From Cytophagales bacterium (GTDB lineage: Bacteria > Bacteroidota > Bacteroidia > Cytophagales > UBA9547), in assembly GCA_013297755.1 (NCBI GenBank), contig JAAFIH010000005.1:109188-173187 (forward strand): DNA of 64,000 bases. The letters run 5' to 3'. The notes under the pieces were generated by a model. It worked only from the letters and a program-made list of their open reading frames with translations, was not told where the DNA came from and did not search any database. The position numbers and the translations under genes were made by a program. The stretch's first letter is position 1, and the number at the start of each line of letters is the position of its first letter. Shown here in pieces: positions 1-9,600 of this stretch.

Positions 1-427
1 TGGTTTCAATGTCTATTATTTTGTGTCTATTTATATAGCTTGGATTTTTAGTTACTTCAAAGTCTAAAATACCTATAAAGTATGTTGGATTCAAGTTTTC
101 GTATTGGTCGCCTCTTTCGATTTGAGCTGTATAACTTTTCGAAGCGTAATATAAAACACGTTTGTCAAAGCCATCAACTTCTGCAACTTGCATTTCTACA
201 ATGTAAGTTTTGTCGTTTTGGTCTTTTGCTTTTACGTCTACAATTGTCACTTTACCACCTTTTAAGTCGGGAAGTTGGTAAGGTGTTAAAATGTCAACGT
301 TTACTATTTTGTGGTTTTCTTGAAGCAATAAAACTGCGTTTAGAAAAGAAATTAATACTTCTTTTCTATTTTCGTTTCCAAATATTTTTCGGAAAGCAAC
401 GTCATTTTTTATGTCTACAAATTTCAT
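1..427 (-). CDS. Rpn-family PD-(D/E)XK nuclease/putative transposase, C-terminus cut by window edge
   Basis: The minus-strand frame opens with ATG at 427 and runs off the left edge, giving 142 codons without a stop. The N-terminus MKFVDIKNDVAFRKIFG is the usual opening of the Rpn / 'PD-(D/E)XK nuclease family transposase' family. It is followed by a nuclease-like core: D in VTIVDVKAKD, then YIVEMQ, matching the D...(E)xQ catalytic pattern. Known members promote RecA-independent recombination in enterobacteria; in Bacteroidota they are common, often multicopy and of uncertain role. The missing part is the C-terminal half. The gene lies next to the structured intergenic element at 491-626, so this end of the window looks accessory. 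The family call is firm; activity is not shown. Confidence 0.8.
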   Translation of the reverse strand, partial: MKFVDIKNDVAFRKIFGNENRKEVLISFLNAVLLLQENHKIVNVDILTPYQLPDLKGGKVTIVDVKAKDQNDKTYIVEMQVAEVDGFDKRVLYYASKSYTAQIERGDQYENLNPTYFIGILDFEVTKNPSYINRHKIIDIET

Positions 428-490
428 AATACAAATTTACAAAATTCTTTCTAATATAATATTTTTCTGTTATTTTGGTATTTCGGATAA

Positions 491-626
491 TAACACACAA
501 CGTATTTGGGGCTTGGCGAAGGCAGGGATTTTTACCACAAATGTTGATGCCATGAACCAAACTTTGATTAACCAGAAATGTATCTGCGGAGCCCTGAACC
601 TCCTCTTTTGTTATGCACGTATTTAA
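491..626. repeat. structured intergenic element, attC-like or REP-like
   Basis: A GC-richer island in an AT-rich gap. GGGCTTGGCGAAGGCAGGG near 519-537 can pair imperfectly with CTGCGGAGCCCT near 584-595, and both outer flanks carry ACGTATTT next to an AAC/GTT-containing core. Elements of this look are frequent between accessory genes in Bacteroidota. The outline (outer short boxes, inner GC-rich boxes, spacer) recalls an integron attC site, but the core boxes do not fit the strict RYYYAAC/GTTRRRY consensus, so this is only a resemblance. Short open frames across it (for example 402-656 minus) look like by-products. Confidence 0.4.
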
Positions 627-755
627 CTGACCCCCTATCTTATGAATAATCAACAAACAATTTTACTGTTTTTGCCTTACATTTAAAAACAAATATATGA
701 TTTATTTTCAAAAAAACAATGTAGGTAAAATGGGTCTCAACCAACATCAGCTAAC

Positions 756-796
756 AAAAAAAGCCCCCATCTAAGTTGTAAGTGGGGCTTTTTTTT
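756..796. terminator. bidirectional rho-independent terminator
   Basis: A-tract, stem AAGCCCC, loop, GGGGCTT and a T8 tract. Both strands have a T-run, so it can end transcription from either side. It lies just beyond the 3' end of the minus-strand SAP/DUF6434 gene. Confidence 0.8.
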
Positions 797-839
797 AGGG
801 CTTTTTTTCGCTAGCTGGCTAGATGTTGTATGTTTGTTT

Positions 840-1427
840 TTATGTTAGCGTTAAATCTGTCCTTTCATATTCATTTGTTCCACGCTTTACTCTTTTTAAT
901 TTCCAAAATTTCATAGCATCTTTACTTGTTAAATTTGGATTGTCAGCCAAAAATGCCCGCATATATTTGTTGTATTCAAATTGTGGTGCAATTTCAGACT
1001 GATAGTTTTTATCTTTTTTCAAATCGTCTAAGCATTTCCACTCTTTTACAGCGTCTGCCATAGTTTTACCAACACTTTCTTTCAGCCAATTCATAAATTT
1101 TACGTTGAAAGAAAAAGTCGTCCCAATTTCGCTTATAAAAAAGGCTCTCACATTTTCGGTATTTTTATAGTTGTCTGTGATAATAGTGGTATTATCTAAT
1201 TTTTCCGTATTCCAATCAAAATTAGATTTTGGTTTTTGGGTTTGTTTTTGTTGTATAATTTTTTCGCCTGTTAAAAGAAAGTGCTGTATTCGTTTTGTTA
1301 ATTCAATTTTTCCACCAAAAGTTTTTATATCGTTTTTTCTACAAAATTCTATAAGTTCTTCTTTCAACCAATAAAATTCGTTGAAGTCTGTTAGTGAAAT
1401 ATTGTTGTTTAATGGTGGTCTTTCCAT
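840..1427 (-). CDS. SAP domain / DUF6434 domain protein
   Basis: 195 aa. Residues about 10-58 read as a SAP-like helix-extension-helix (LKEELIEFCRKND...GGKIELTKRIQHFLLTG), a fold usually linked to nucleic-acid binding. Residues about 68-130 match DUF6434 (FDWNTEKLDNTTIITDNYKN, then VRAFF...FNVKFMNWLK and GKTMADAVKEWK). The order SAP then DUF6434 is a recurrent architecture of short bacterial proteins with unknown function. The gene stands alone and is followed by a strong bidirectional terminator. No signal peptide or membrane segment is seen, so it is probably cytoplasmic. The domain call is good; the biological role is unknown. Confidence 0.8.
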   Translation of the reverse strand: MERPPLNNNISLTDFNEFYWLKEELIEFCRKNDIKTFGGKIELTKRIQHFLLTGEKIIQQKQTQKPKSNFDWNTEKLDNTTIITDNYKNTENVRAFFISEIGTTFSFNVKFMNWLKESVGKTMADAVKEWKCLDDLKKDKNYQSEIAPQFEYNKYMRAFLADNPNLTSKDAMKFWKLKRVKRGTNEYERTDLTLT

Positions 1428-1542
1428 TTCTTTTACAGATTCGGTTTCTAAAATAACGCACTACAAGTTGAATGATGCTTATCTGGGTGATATAGAAACT
1501 TTTTAATATCTGATTTTGAGCTTCACGATTTTTTTACAACCC

Positions 1543-2757
1543 CTAGGCGTCCAATTCGCCTGCTATCACATTGAGCGAACTCATGGTAATAATGGCATCA
1601 GAAATTACTGATCCTTTGCACAATTCAGGAAAAGATTGGTAGTAGATAAAGCTTGGTCTACGAAAATGCAATCTATATGGAGTGCGACCGCCATCGCTGA
1701 TCAAATAAAAGCCCAATTCGCCATTTCCACCTTCTACAGCGTGGTAAACTTCGCCCACAGGTGCATCTATCTCGCCCATTACTATTTTGAAATGATAGAT
1801 GAGTGCTTCCATTTTGGTATATACATCTTGTTTTTTGGGTAGGTATATACCAGGAGCTTCTGCATGAAAAACGCCATTTTTTTCAAATTTTATTTTGCTC
1901 ATGGCTTGTTTTATGATTTTGATAGATTCATAAATTTCGCCATTCAATACACAAAAACGGTCGTAGGCATCGCCATTTTGGCCAACAGGAATATCAAATT
2001 CAAAATCTTGGTAAGAGCAATAAGGGTTCATCACTCGCACATCGTAATCTACACCTGCTGCACGTAGGTTGGGGCCAGTAAAACCATAGTTGAGGGCTCG
2101 TTCGCCAGAGATTGGGCCGCAACCAATGGTACGATCCATAAAAATGCGGTTTCTTACCAACATTCCTTCAAATTCACGGTAGTTTTTTTCAAAATCTTTT
2201 AAGAAAGCATTGATTTTGATAAAAGTGTTTTCATTGAAATCACGCTCAAACCCACCCACACGACCAATATTGGTTGTAAGGCGAGCACCACAAACCTCTT
2301 CAAAAATGTCATAGATTTTTTCTCTTTCTTGGAAAACATACAAAAATCCAGTAAGAGCACCACAATCAACACCCAAAATAGAGGTACATATAAGATGGTC
2401 GGCAATTCTGGATAGTTCCATGATAATTACACGCATATAATCTACACGCTTTGGCGTTTCTATACCTAGGAGTTTTTCTACTGTCATATGCCACCCCATG
2501 TTGTTGATAGGCGATGAGCAATAATTGAGCCTGTCGGTAATAGGGGTGATTTGGTAATAAGGTCTGCGTTCGGCCAGTTTTTCAAACGCCCTGTGTATAT
2601 AGCCAATGGTAGATTCACAGGCCACAATTTTTTCGCCATCTATTTCTAATATATTTTGAAAAATACCATGAGTGGCTGGGTGCGTAGGACCAAGATTGAT
2701 AGTGGTAGTTTCTTTTTCAAGTTCGCCTACGAGTTGTATATGGCTGTCGTTTTGCAT
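1543..2757 (-). CDS. nuoD: NADH-quinone oxidoreductase subunit D (NuoD)
   Basis: 404 aa, full length for the 49-kDa subunit of respiratory complex I. This peripheral-arm subunit lines the quinone site together with NuoB. The signature GPTHPATHG is at residues 23-31 and strong family similarity continues to the end (RPYYQITPITDRLNYCSS, SVISDAIITMSSLNVIAGELD). It catalyses, within the complex, electron transfer from NADH through FeS clusters to quinone coupled to ion pumping. It is not flanked by nuoB, nuoC or nuoE as in a classical nuo operon: upstream is a lipoprotein gene and downstream a gap. The other nuo gene seen, nuoK, is 41 kb away. Confidence 0.97.
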   Translation of the reverse strand: MQNDSHIQLVGELEKETTTINLGPTHPATHGIFQNILEIDGEKIVACESTIGYIHRAFEKLAERRPYYQITPITDRLNYCSSPINNMGWHMTVEKLLGIETPKRVDYMRVIIMELSRIADHLICTSILGVDCGALTGFLYVFQEREKIYDIFEEVCGARLTTNIGRVGGFERDFNENTFIKINAFLKDFEKNYREFEGMLVRNRIFMDRTIGCGPISGERALNYGFTGPNLRAAGVDYDVRVMNPYCSYQDFEFDIPVGQNGDAYDRFCVLNGEIYESIKIIKQAMSKIKFEKNGVFHAEAPGIYLPKKQDVYTKMEALIYHFKIVMGEIDAPVGEVYHAVEGGNGELGFYLISDGGRTPYRLHFRRPSFIYYQSFPELCKGSVISDAIITMSSLNVIAGELDA

Positions 2758-2780
2758 CTGAAGTATATTAAATCAATGAA

Positions 2781-3179
2781 TTATTTAGTAATTTTATGGT
2801 CTATAAAAGAATACACATTTTTAGAGGCCACATCTGTTGTTTTATCAAGTTTTATGGCTGTATATTTGATGGTAGAATCGTTTTTGATTTCAAAAACGAA
2901 GCTATCATATTTTTTCATTTCTTTTGTTTTTTCGTAATAAATGTTGTTTTTAGTTTTCCAAGTGCCATTTTCGGTTAGCTCTGTAAACTTTCCATTAAAA
3001 TCATACTTAAAATTGACTGTATATGTGCCATTGGCAAATCTAGTAAACACCCATTTTTTGTTTGCAATAGTATTGTTTACATATCCATCTTCGCCTTTCC
3101 AGGTACCTACCAAAAGTGGGTTTATAGATTTGCATCCCAAAAATAAACAAACAATTAATATTATAAGTGAAAATTTCAA
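2781..3179 (-). CDS. lipocalin-like lipoprotein
   Basis: 132 aa with an N-terminal lipoprotein signal peptide; the lipobox LFLGC places the acylated cysteine at residue 16. The mature part begins LVGTWKGEDG and alternates short beta-strand-like stretches, as in lipocalin-like domains that start with a G-x-W motif. It should be membrane-anchored on the periplasmic or outer-membrane side. It ends 23 bp before nuoD on the same strand and could be co-transcribed, but no functional link is evident. The lipoprotein call is firm; the lipocalin label is tentative. Confidence 0.6.
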   Translation of the reverse strand: MKFSLIILIVCLFLGCKSINPLLVGTWKGEDGYVNNTIANKKWVFTRFANGTYTVNFKYDFNGKFTELTENGTWKTKNNIYYEKTKEMKKYDSFVFEIKNDSTIKYTAIKLDKTTDVASKNVYSFIDHKITK

Positions 3180-3200
3180 ACTTTTGTTATTTAATTTCTA

Positions 3201-3312
3201 ATATGTTGAACCGAAAAACAAATATTACAATTTTATTTTAAACCCCTCTTTTAATTTCTCCCCAAGAGGAAGAAAAATTATAGGAATGTAATTTTAATTT
3301 TTCGGTTTGATA
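3201..3312. repeat. MITE-like inverted-repeat element with a CCCCAAGAGG core
   Basis: Imperfect terminal inverted repeats (AACCGAAAAA at 3209-3218 against TTTTTCGGTTT at about 3297-3308, with similarity continuing inward) enclose AACCCCTCTTTTAATTTC followed by TCCCCAAGAGGAAG, which can itself fold. About 112 bp and non-coding. The internal CCCCAAG hairpin resembles that of the unrelated-ended element at 13367-13510. Confidence 0.45.
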
Positions 3313-3395
3313 TAACAAGATATGCAAACATAAAAAAAAATTTGAAAAAACATAAATTTCAGAGCTAAGAATTGCTATTATTTCAATATAGTAAA

Positions 3396-3487
3396 CAATG
3401 TCGTTTAAATAAGCATTTTTTATTGCTTCTAGCTCAGACTTTATCTAAAAGCGAAAGTCTAATCTGATTTTTAAGTAAACGACATTG
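3396..3487. repeat. small inverted-repeat element, family copy 1
   Basis: Ends CAATGTCGTTTA and TAAACGACATTG are exact inverted repeats. Inside, AGACTTT and AAAGTCT form a second stem. A diverged copy lies at 21957-22044 with the same ends but a different, still self-complementary, inner stem. Non-coding and MITE-like. Confidence 0.65.
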
Positions 3488-3611
3488 CTATAGTAAGATA
3501 ATTAAAAATAAATATCGTTTGAATTCAATATTTTTTCATTTTTAAGAAAAGAAAATTTTAGTTTTAAAATATAAAACCTAAAATTTTAGCATTTTTTATT
3601 AGTTTTATAAA

Positions 3612-4232
3612 ATGAAAAAAATAATCCTCATAGAAGATAACATAGACATTTGTGTGGGCTACAAAATGCTAATCAATATGACAAAGCAATATGAAATTGT
3701 CAATTATTACCATCAAGCCGATGAAGCACTCAAAAATATTTGGAAAGACAAACCTGATATTGCCCTGATAGATATTGACTTGCCTGGCGGCATGAATGGC
3801 ATTGAGGCTACTCAAAAACTTAAAATGATGATGCCAAGTTGCGAAATTATCATTATCACAGTTTTTGAAAACAGCGTCAAAGTTTTTGATTCGCTAAGTG
3901 CTGGGGCAACTGGGTATCTGACCAAAAACTCTAATCAACTTGAGGTAATAGATGCACTCGACCAAATATCAAATGGCGGCTCACCCATGAGCCCAGCCAT
4001 CGCTCGAATGGTGGTAGGTAGTTTCAAAAAAAACAATAATAATCCGTTTACAGAAAAGGAACTTTTGGTGCTAGAAGCCTTGGTAGAAGGGAAAAGTTAT
4101 CGATCGATTGCTCAATCTTTTGAGGTTAGTATAGATGCGGTTCGCTTTCATATCAAAAATATTTACCTCAAATTGCAGGTCAATACCAAAGAAGAAGCCA
4201 TTTCGAAAGCAAAAATCAATAATTGGGTATAA
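3612..4232 (+). CDS. NarL/FixJ-family response regulator
   Basis: 206 aa. Receiver domain at residues 1-120 with acidic pocket E8-D9, phospho-acceptor D54 (ALIDIDLPGG) and conserved K in TGYLTKNS. LuxR-type helix-turn-helix at about 140-200 (FTEKELLVLEALVEGKSYRSI, VRFHIKNIYLKL). It should bind DNA when phosphorylated by the sensor kinase encoded 3 bp downstream. The gene follows 430 bp of non-coding DNA holding two inverted-repeat elements. Start: first ATG after an A/T-rich leader. The target genes are unknown; nothing nearby is clearly controlled by it. Confidence 0.93.
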   Translation: MKKIILIEDNIDICVGYKMLINMTKQYEIVNYYHQADEALKNIWKDKPDIALIDIDLPGGMNGIEATQKLKMMMPSCEIIIITVFENSVKVFDSLSAGATGYLTKNSNQLEVIDALDQISNGGSPMSPAIARMVVGSFKKNNNNPFTEKELLVLEALVEGKSYRSIAQSFEVSIDAVRFHIKNIYLKLQVNTKEEAISKAKINNWV

Positions 4233-4235
4233 GCT

Positions 4236-5504
4236 ATGATTTCACGTTTGATTTACGCCATTTTGCACCCTAGTTTGCACAAAATTGAGCATCCTGATTA
4301 TAAAAGAGCTACTATTTTTGCCAAAGGATTGCTTATTTCGTTTACTGCCGATATGATTTATGCTATTTATTTTTATTTTCACAACCCAACGGATTTCAAA
4401 AATATTTCAAATGTAATTGGTTTGTCTATACTTTCGATTACAACTGCTTTGCTTAGGTTTCAATCCAATTTTAGGCTTACAGTAATCTTTGTGATTAGCT
4501 GTATTTTGCCTTTAATCGCATGGGGAGTAAGTTTTACGGGTGGCATTTATTCTACCAATCTGATTTGGTTTATTGTTATTTCATTAAGTGTTTATTTATA
4601 TATAGGTAGAACGGTTGGGTTTTATTTTTCGATTTTTTGTTTTTTGGTGTATATTTTATTTCTGATTTCTGCTTATTTTCCAGAATACAACAATTATTAT
4701 CTTAGTTTTTTGCAAATACAAAATCCTGTGGATAGTTTTTTCAATATTGCTTTTTCGAGTTTGTTTTGTTTTATCATGATTTTTGCGTTTGTGAAAGCCC
4801 TAGAAGATGTAAATCTGCAAATAAAAAAAGTGAACGATGAAAAAATGGAAACATTAAACAACCGTTTGAAAGAAAAAACAGAAGAAATAAGTGCATTGCG
4901 AGGAACTCTTGCCCGAGATTTTCATGACGAAATGGGCAATAAATTGGCAGGTATCAATGTGCTTTCGCAAATGTTGGTAAAAAAACTCAAAGACAGCAGC
5001 GACAAAGAAACGATAGAAGTCCTAGAAACCATTCAACAGCGAAGCGATGAATTGTTTGTAGGAACCAAAGATTTTATATGGTCGATAGATTTCAAAAGCG
5101 ATTATGTTTTTTATTTGCTTCAATATGTACAAGATTTTGGAGAAGATTTTTTTGCTAAATTGAATATCAGTTTTCGGTTTAATTCCCAAAATTATACAGA
5201 TTCAAAACTTAGATTAAACATTTCGAGTGGACGGCAAACGGTTTCTATCCTAAAAGAAGCCATGACAAACATTGCCAAACATGCACAAGCCACCGAGGTT
5301 GTATTTGATATAAAAGTGAATGAAAATACGTTAAAAATATCTCTTACAGATAATGGCAAAGGCTTTGATGTAGAAAAAGTACGCAAAAATGGACTCTTGA
5401 ATATGCAAGAACGAACTAGCCAAATGGGAGCGAAGTTTTCTATTATCTCGGAAATAAATTCTAAAACGGAGATTTTGCTTTTGATACCGTTGGAGATAAG
5501 TTGA
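4236..5504 (+). CDS. membrane sensor histidine kinase (HisKA_3 type)
   Basis: 422 aa. About six hydrophobic segments fill residues 25-190. A short coiled-coil linker (about 193-220) leads to the H-box RDFHDEMGNKLAGI with H230, and an HATPase domain follows (N-box KEAMTNIAKHAQA, G-box DNGKGFD and GLLNMQER). The lack of an extracytoplasmic domain suggests sensing within the membrane or of an intracellular cue. It begins 3 bp after the NarL-type regulator, so the two form a cognate pair in the NarX/DesK style. There is no HAMP or PAS domain. The signal is unknown. Confidence 0.92.
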   Translation: MISRLIYAILHPSLHKIEHPDYKRATIFAKGLLISFTADMIYAIYFYFHNPTDFKNISNVIGLSILSITTALLRFQSNFRLTVIFVISCILPLIAWGVSFTGGIYSTNLIWFIVISLSVYLYIGRTVGFYFSIFCFLVYILFLISAYFPEYNNYYLSFLQIQNPVDSFFNIAFSSLFCFIMIFAFVKALEDVNLQIKKVNDEKMETLNNRLKEKTEEISALRGTLARDFHDEMGNKLAGINVLSQMLVKKLKDSSDKETIEVLETIQQRSDELFVGTKDFIWSIDFKSDYVFYLLQYVQDFGEDFFAKLNISFRFNSQNYTDSKLRLNISSGRQTVSILKEAMTNIAKHAQATEVVFDIKVNENTLKISLTDNGKGFDVEKVRKNGLLNMQERTSQMGAKFSIISEINSKTEILLLIPLEIS

Positions 5505-5683
5505 GAAAACATTGTATTTCCTAAAAATGACTCTTAGTTTATTGTTTTAAATTACGTTTTGTATTCGAGTTTAATGCAACTTTGTATTAAAAAATCTAAA
5601 TAAATCTTGTAAATTGAATTATTTATATTCTATTTGTGTTATTATTGAGTAAATACACTATTGTTTATTAAAAGAACAATGCT

Positions 5684-5917
5684 ATGCCAAATTCCATTTT
5701 TGATTTAAAATTAACTGTTTTTAATATTAGTTGTTCTTTTATGGGCAAATACAAAAATGATTCAAAGTTAATGATAGATATTGAAAAAAAAATCAAAGAA
5801 AGCGTAAATTATATCCCTACTTATGCTAATGACAGAGCAAATTATGCCAATGACAAGCGTAATATGAGAAATGATTTAAAAAAATCTATTCTAAAAGTTA
5901 AAAAGCAAAATGGCTAA
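5684..5917 (+). CDS. small hydrophilic protein of unknown function
   Basis: 77 aa, rich in Lys, Asn and Asp, with no signal peptide. It overlaps the following DUF2335-like gene by 8 bp, which suggests translational coupling and supports its being real. An internal Met at residue 21 (MGKYKNDSK) could be the true start; the preceding 20 residues are more hydrophobic. The repeat-like segment YANDRANYANDKRNMRND is its only notable motif. I recognise no family. It may be the soluble partner of the membrane protein that follows. Confidence 0.45.
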   Translation: MPNSIFDLKLTVFNISCSFMGKYKNDSKLMIDIEKKIKESVNYIPTYANDRANYANDKRNMRNDLKKSILKVKKQNG

Positions 5918-6320
5918 GCAAACTCGAACTGTTCAAGCTGCTCAACATGGTAAAATGGTTAAGCACGAAGAAACTTTTGATGATAATTTGCTGCCAAGCT
6001 ACCAAGAATTAGAGAAATTAAATCAAATTGATTCCTCATTAATTGAGTTTGTAAAAGAAACTACTAGAAAAGAGCAAGATTTTAGACATAAAGCACATCT
6101 TGAAAGTATAAATGCTTTCAATAATCAAGACAAAAGAGCTTTCAGAATAAATATTACTGGCATGATTCTAGCTTTTTTGGTATTTGTTTTAGGCATGCTT
6201 TTTTCGTACGCAATTTTAACAGCAGGATTTTCTACCATAGGAACTATTTTTGCAGGTGGTACAATATTAGCAGCTTGTATTACATTCATAAATGCTGGAC
6301 AAAAAAAAGTTCAGAAATAA
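5910..6320 (+). CDS. DUF2335-like two-TM membrane protein
   Basis: 136 aa. A hydrophilic N-terminus (residues 1-75) contains LPSYQELEKLNQIDSSLIEF and a charged ...KEQDFRHKAH stretch. Two hydrophobic helices follow at about 80-103 and 107-128, then a short basic tail. This is the DUF2335 layout: a short helix ending in EQxxRH before a helical hairpin. It starts inside the end of the upstream small gene. The DUF2335 function is unknown. The family match is by layout and motif, so moderate. Confidence 0.6.
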   Translation: MAKQTRTVQAAQHGKMVKHEETFDDNLLPSYQELEKLNQIDSSLIEFVKETTRKEQDFRHKAHLESINAFNNQDKRAFRINITGMILAFLVFVLGMLFSYAILTAGFSTIGTIFAGGTILAACITFINAGQKKVQK

Positions 6321-6492
6321 GCAACTAATTTTGTTTTACACTTTTCTTTTATTTCGCTTTATGGTAAAATAGTTCAATTTTTTCAAATACTTTCATTCAA
6401 ATACAAACTGCAATTTTTTGCTACCTACATAAATCATGTAGGTAAACGACAGTATTTCTGTAAACAAACAAAACTTGTTGTTTTTTATTTTT

Positions 6493-6580
6493 ATAATATA
6501 CTCATAATCAATGTTTTAATTATTTTTTATTTTCATTTTTGATGTAGGAGAAATGCCGTTTCTGGGTTTTAATTTTGAGA
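6493..6580 (+). promoter_or_regulatory. leader region shared with a second site (copy 1)
   Basis: Some 88 bp just upstream of the large T9SS adhesin gene are nearly repeated at 13053-13140; the first 38 bp are identical (ATAATATACTCATAATCAAT onward) and the rest carries scattered mismatches. The position 24 bp before the start codon suggests a promoter or 5' leader. Confidence 0.5.
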
Positions 6581-6603
6581 ATTAATTAAAACAAGTTTCT
6601 CTT

Positions 6604-9600
6604 ATGAATAAAATTCAACACAAAGTTTCGTCATTAGGTATCAAATTTAGCTTTTTGATATCGTTATTTATTTCAATTACTATTTCTGCACAAACCATTG
6701 TATATGTAGATTTTATGTCTGCAGGATCACCCAAAAATGGCACTACATGGACACAAGCCTATCAACGGCTAGATCAAGCCCTTGCCGCACATCAAAATAC
6801 AGCTGGGGATGTGCAAATATGGGTTGCCAATGGCGTTTATTACCCTACTACTACTACGAATAGAAATATTTCTTTTCAAATTTCAAGACCAAACCTGACC
6901 ATTGCTGGTGGATTTGCAGGTGGTGAAACCAGTTTTAGCCAAAGAAATATAACTTCCAATGTGGCAATACTTTCAGGAAATATTGGTTCTACAAGTACAA
7001 GTGCTGACAACAGCCATTGTGTAGTATCTGTAAGTAATGCTGCTGTAAATAGTACAACACATTTGATGGGATTAAGAATAAGTGATGGATTTGGTACTAT
7101 AGCAGGTGCAGGTATGCAAGTGAGTGGTGGGTTCTTGAATGTAACTGATTGTATGTTTTATAATAACATATCTACCGATGATGGAGGAGGTGTACTATTA
7201 GGAGGTAGTAGTGGGTTGACAAACCAAAGTGTTTTTTCAAGGTGTACATTTAGAGATAATACCTCTAATGAGTATGGTGGTGGAGTTTCTATCATTTCAG
7301 GTAGAAGTGCGAAGTTTAAAAACTGCCTTTTTTATAACAATAATGGAGTAAAAGGCGGAGGTGGTTTAATGGTTGGTTCTGCAAACGCAGAGGTTATCAA
7401 TTGTACTTTTACCCAAAATGAATGTACTACAGCCACAGGTGTGGGAATATTCAAAGGTGGTGGAATTTTGTTTTACCTTGGAAGTGGTACATATCAACAT
7501 ACTTTAATAAATAGCATCATTGTTGGAAATACACCATTTAGTGCTGCTAATCCTACTCAAGTGATACGTCCAACAAATTGGGGAACGTATACCAACAATC
7601 TTTTTGAAGGACCAGGTTATGGCATAAATGTATTGACATTTAACCCTGCTTTGCCACTTTTTGGAACAAGTGCTGGTCCGTATTGTGTAGATAAATTTTG
7701 TTCACAAGCCTATAATGAAGGCACAACTTTTGCAGGTTTTGCTACAGAAACGGACATACTTGGAAGACCAAGAAGTAGTAAAGGACAAATAGATTTAGGA
7801 GCTTATGAATTTCAGTTTGATAGTCCTTCAAGCATTACAGGTATCATCACCTGTGCAGGGGCAAATACTGGAGAAATTGCTATTCCTACAGGAGGTTCAG
7901 GTGCTCAATATTATTTAGACCAAACTCCTTTTAATGGATGGGGAAGTGGAAGTTCAGGAAGAACTTTTCCTAACTTGGCAGCAGGAAAATATTATACTGC
8001 TATTCGCCAAGGAGGATGTACAGATATAACCCCACTAGATTCAGCTACTATTGTAAACCCTCCAGTTCTTTCCTTTGTAGGAATTGTAAGACCAATAAAG
8101 TGCAATAATTATCCTACAGAAGTAATTGTAACCACAATTACAGGCGGATATGGGTCTGTACAAAAAGGCTTTAGAATGGATGGGGGAACAAATTTTTTTA
8201 CTTTCCCATACACATTTTCTGGTCTCACAGTAGGAGTTTATACTATTACAGCTTTTCAAGGCAGTTGCTCTAGAAACTATTTTTTATCTAATACAACCCA
8301 ACCGAGTGGTATAAATGTTGGTTTAAATGCTATAAATGATGCGAAATGTTTTGGACAAAATTCTGGAAGTATAAAAATTCTAGTGAGCGGAGCGATTCCA
8401 CCCTATACTTATTCGATAGCTGGAATTAGTGTCTTTCCATCTTCGGTAAGTGGCGGTTTTTTAGAAATAAATAATCTGAGCATTGGTACAAAAACACTTA
8501 CAGTACAAGATGCCAATGGATGTACTGTAAATAGTAATAATTTTACCATTAATCAACCCTCCGCTGCTCTGGTTGGGTCATTAATCAAAAGAAGCCATAT
8601 TTCATGTAATGGATTAACAGATGGTATTATTGTGGCAACTGCCGCTGGAGGGACACTGGGTTATTCCTATTCCATTTCAGGCATTTCTACTTCCACTGTC
8701 AATTTAAATACTATTTCGGGATTATCGTTTGGTTCTTTTGGTGTGGTGGTCAGTGATTTTAATAATTGTAAAAATACCATTACAGGTATTACCATAACTA
8801 CCCCTTCGGTTTTACAAGCTGGTACTGTTGTTACCAATAATTTATGTAGTGGCTTGAATCAAGGAGCAATTACCATGACTGGTATTGGTGGCACGCCTCC
8901 TTATCAATATAATATGGATGGAGGTTCGTACCAATCTTCACGAGCTTTTACAGGATTGTTTCAAGGCACTTTTATTCTTAGGGTGAAGGATGCCAATAAT
9001 TGTGAAGCTGTTACCAATGCCCAATTGGTAGATCCTCTACCGTTTGGAATAGCAGAGCAAAAAGTAGCTCCTACATGCAACGGCAATGCAGATGGAAAAC
9101 TTTTAGTAACTCTCACAGGAGGAACAGGAAATTTAAGCACCACCGTAAACGGTCAATGGTTTAGTGGCAATTTCACCGCTACAGGGCTCACTGCATTGCA
9201 ACAATATCAGCTCAGAATTCAAGATCAAAACGGATGTTTGGATTTTTACAACACACAGGTTCCTGATAAAGCAGCCATTACACTTACAGGAGCTGTAACC
9301 AAAGCTACATGTGACCAATTGGTAAATGATTGGATACTCACTTACCAAGCTAATGGTGGCAATGGTGGTTTTACTTACAAAATGAATTCAGCTGGGGTGT
9401 ACACCACCAATAATGTGTTTTCAAATTTGACCCCTTCAACAGTTGTTGGTTTTGCTCAAGACACGAAAGGATGTGTGGCTACGGTTACATCATTTATTAC
9501 TCCTTCAAACACACCACTTGTTGCTAGTTTTGGTACTAAAACAGACGTTTTATGTTTTGGTAATGCTACAGGAGGAATTCAAGTAAATGTATCAGGAGGC

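Noticed and set aside
402..656. 84-codon minus-strand frame across the structured intergenic element
   Set aside because: It overlaps the start of the Rpn gene, follows the repeat sequence and has no protein-like pattern.
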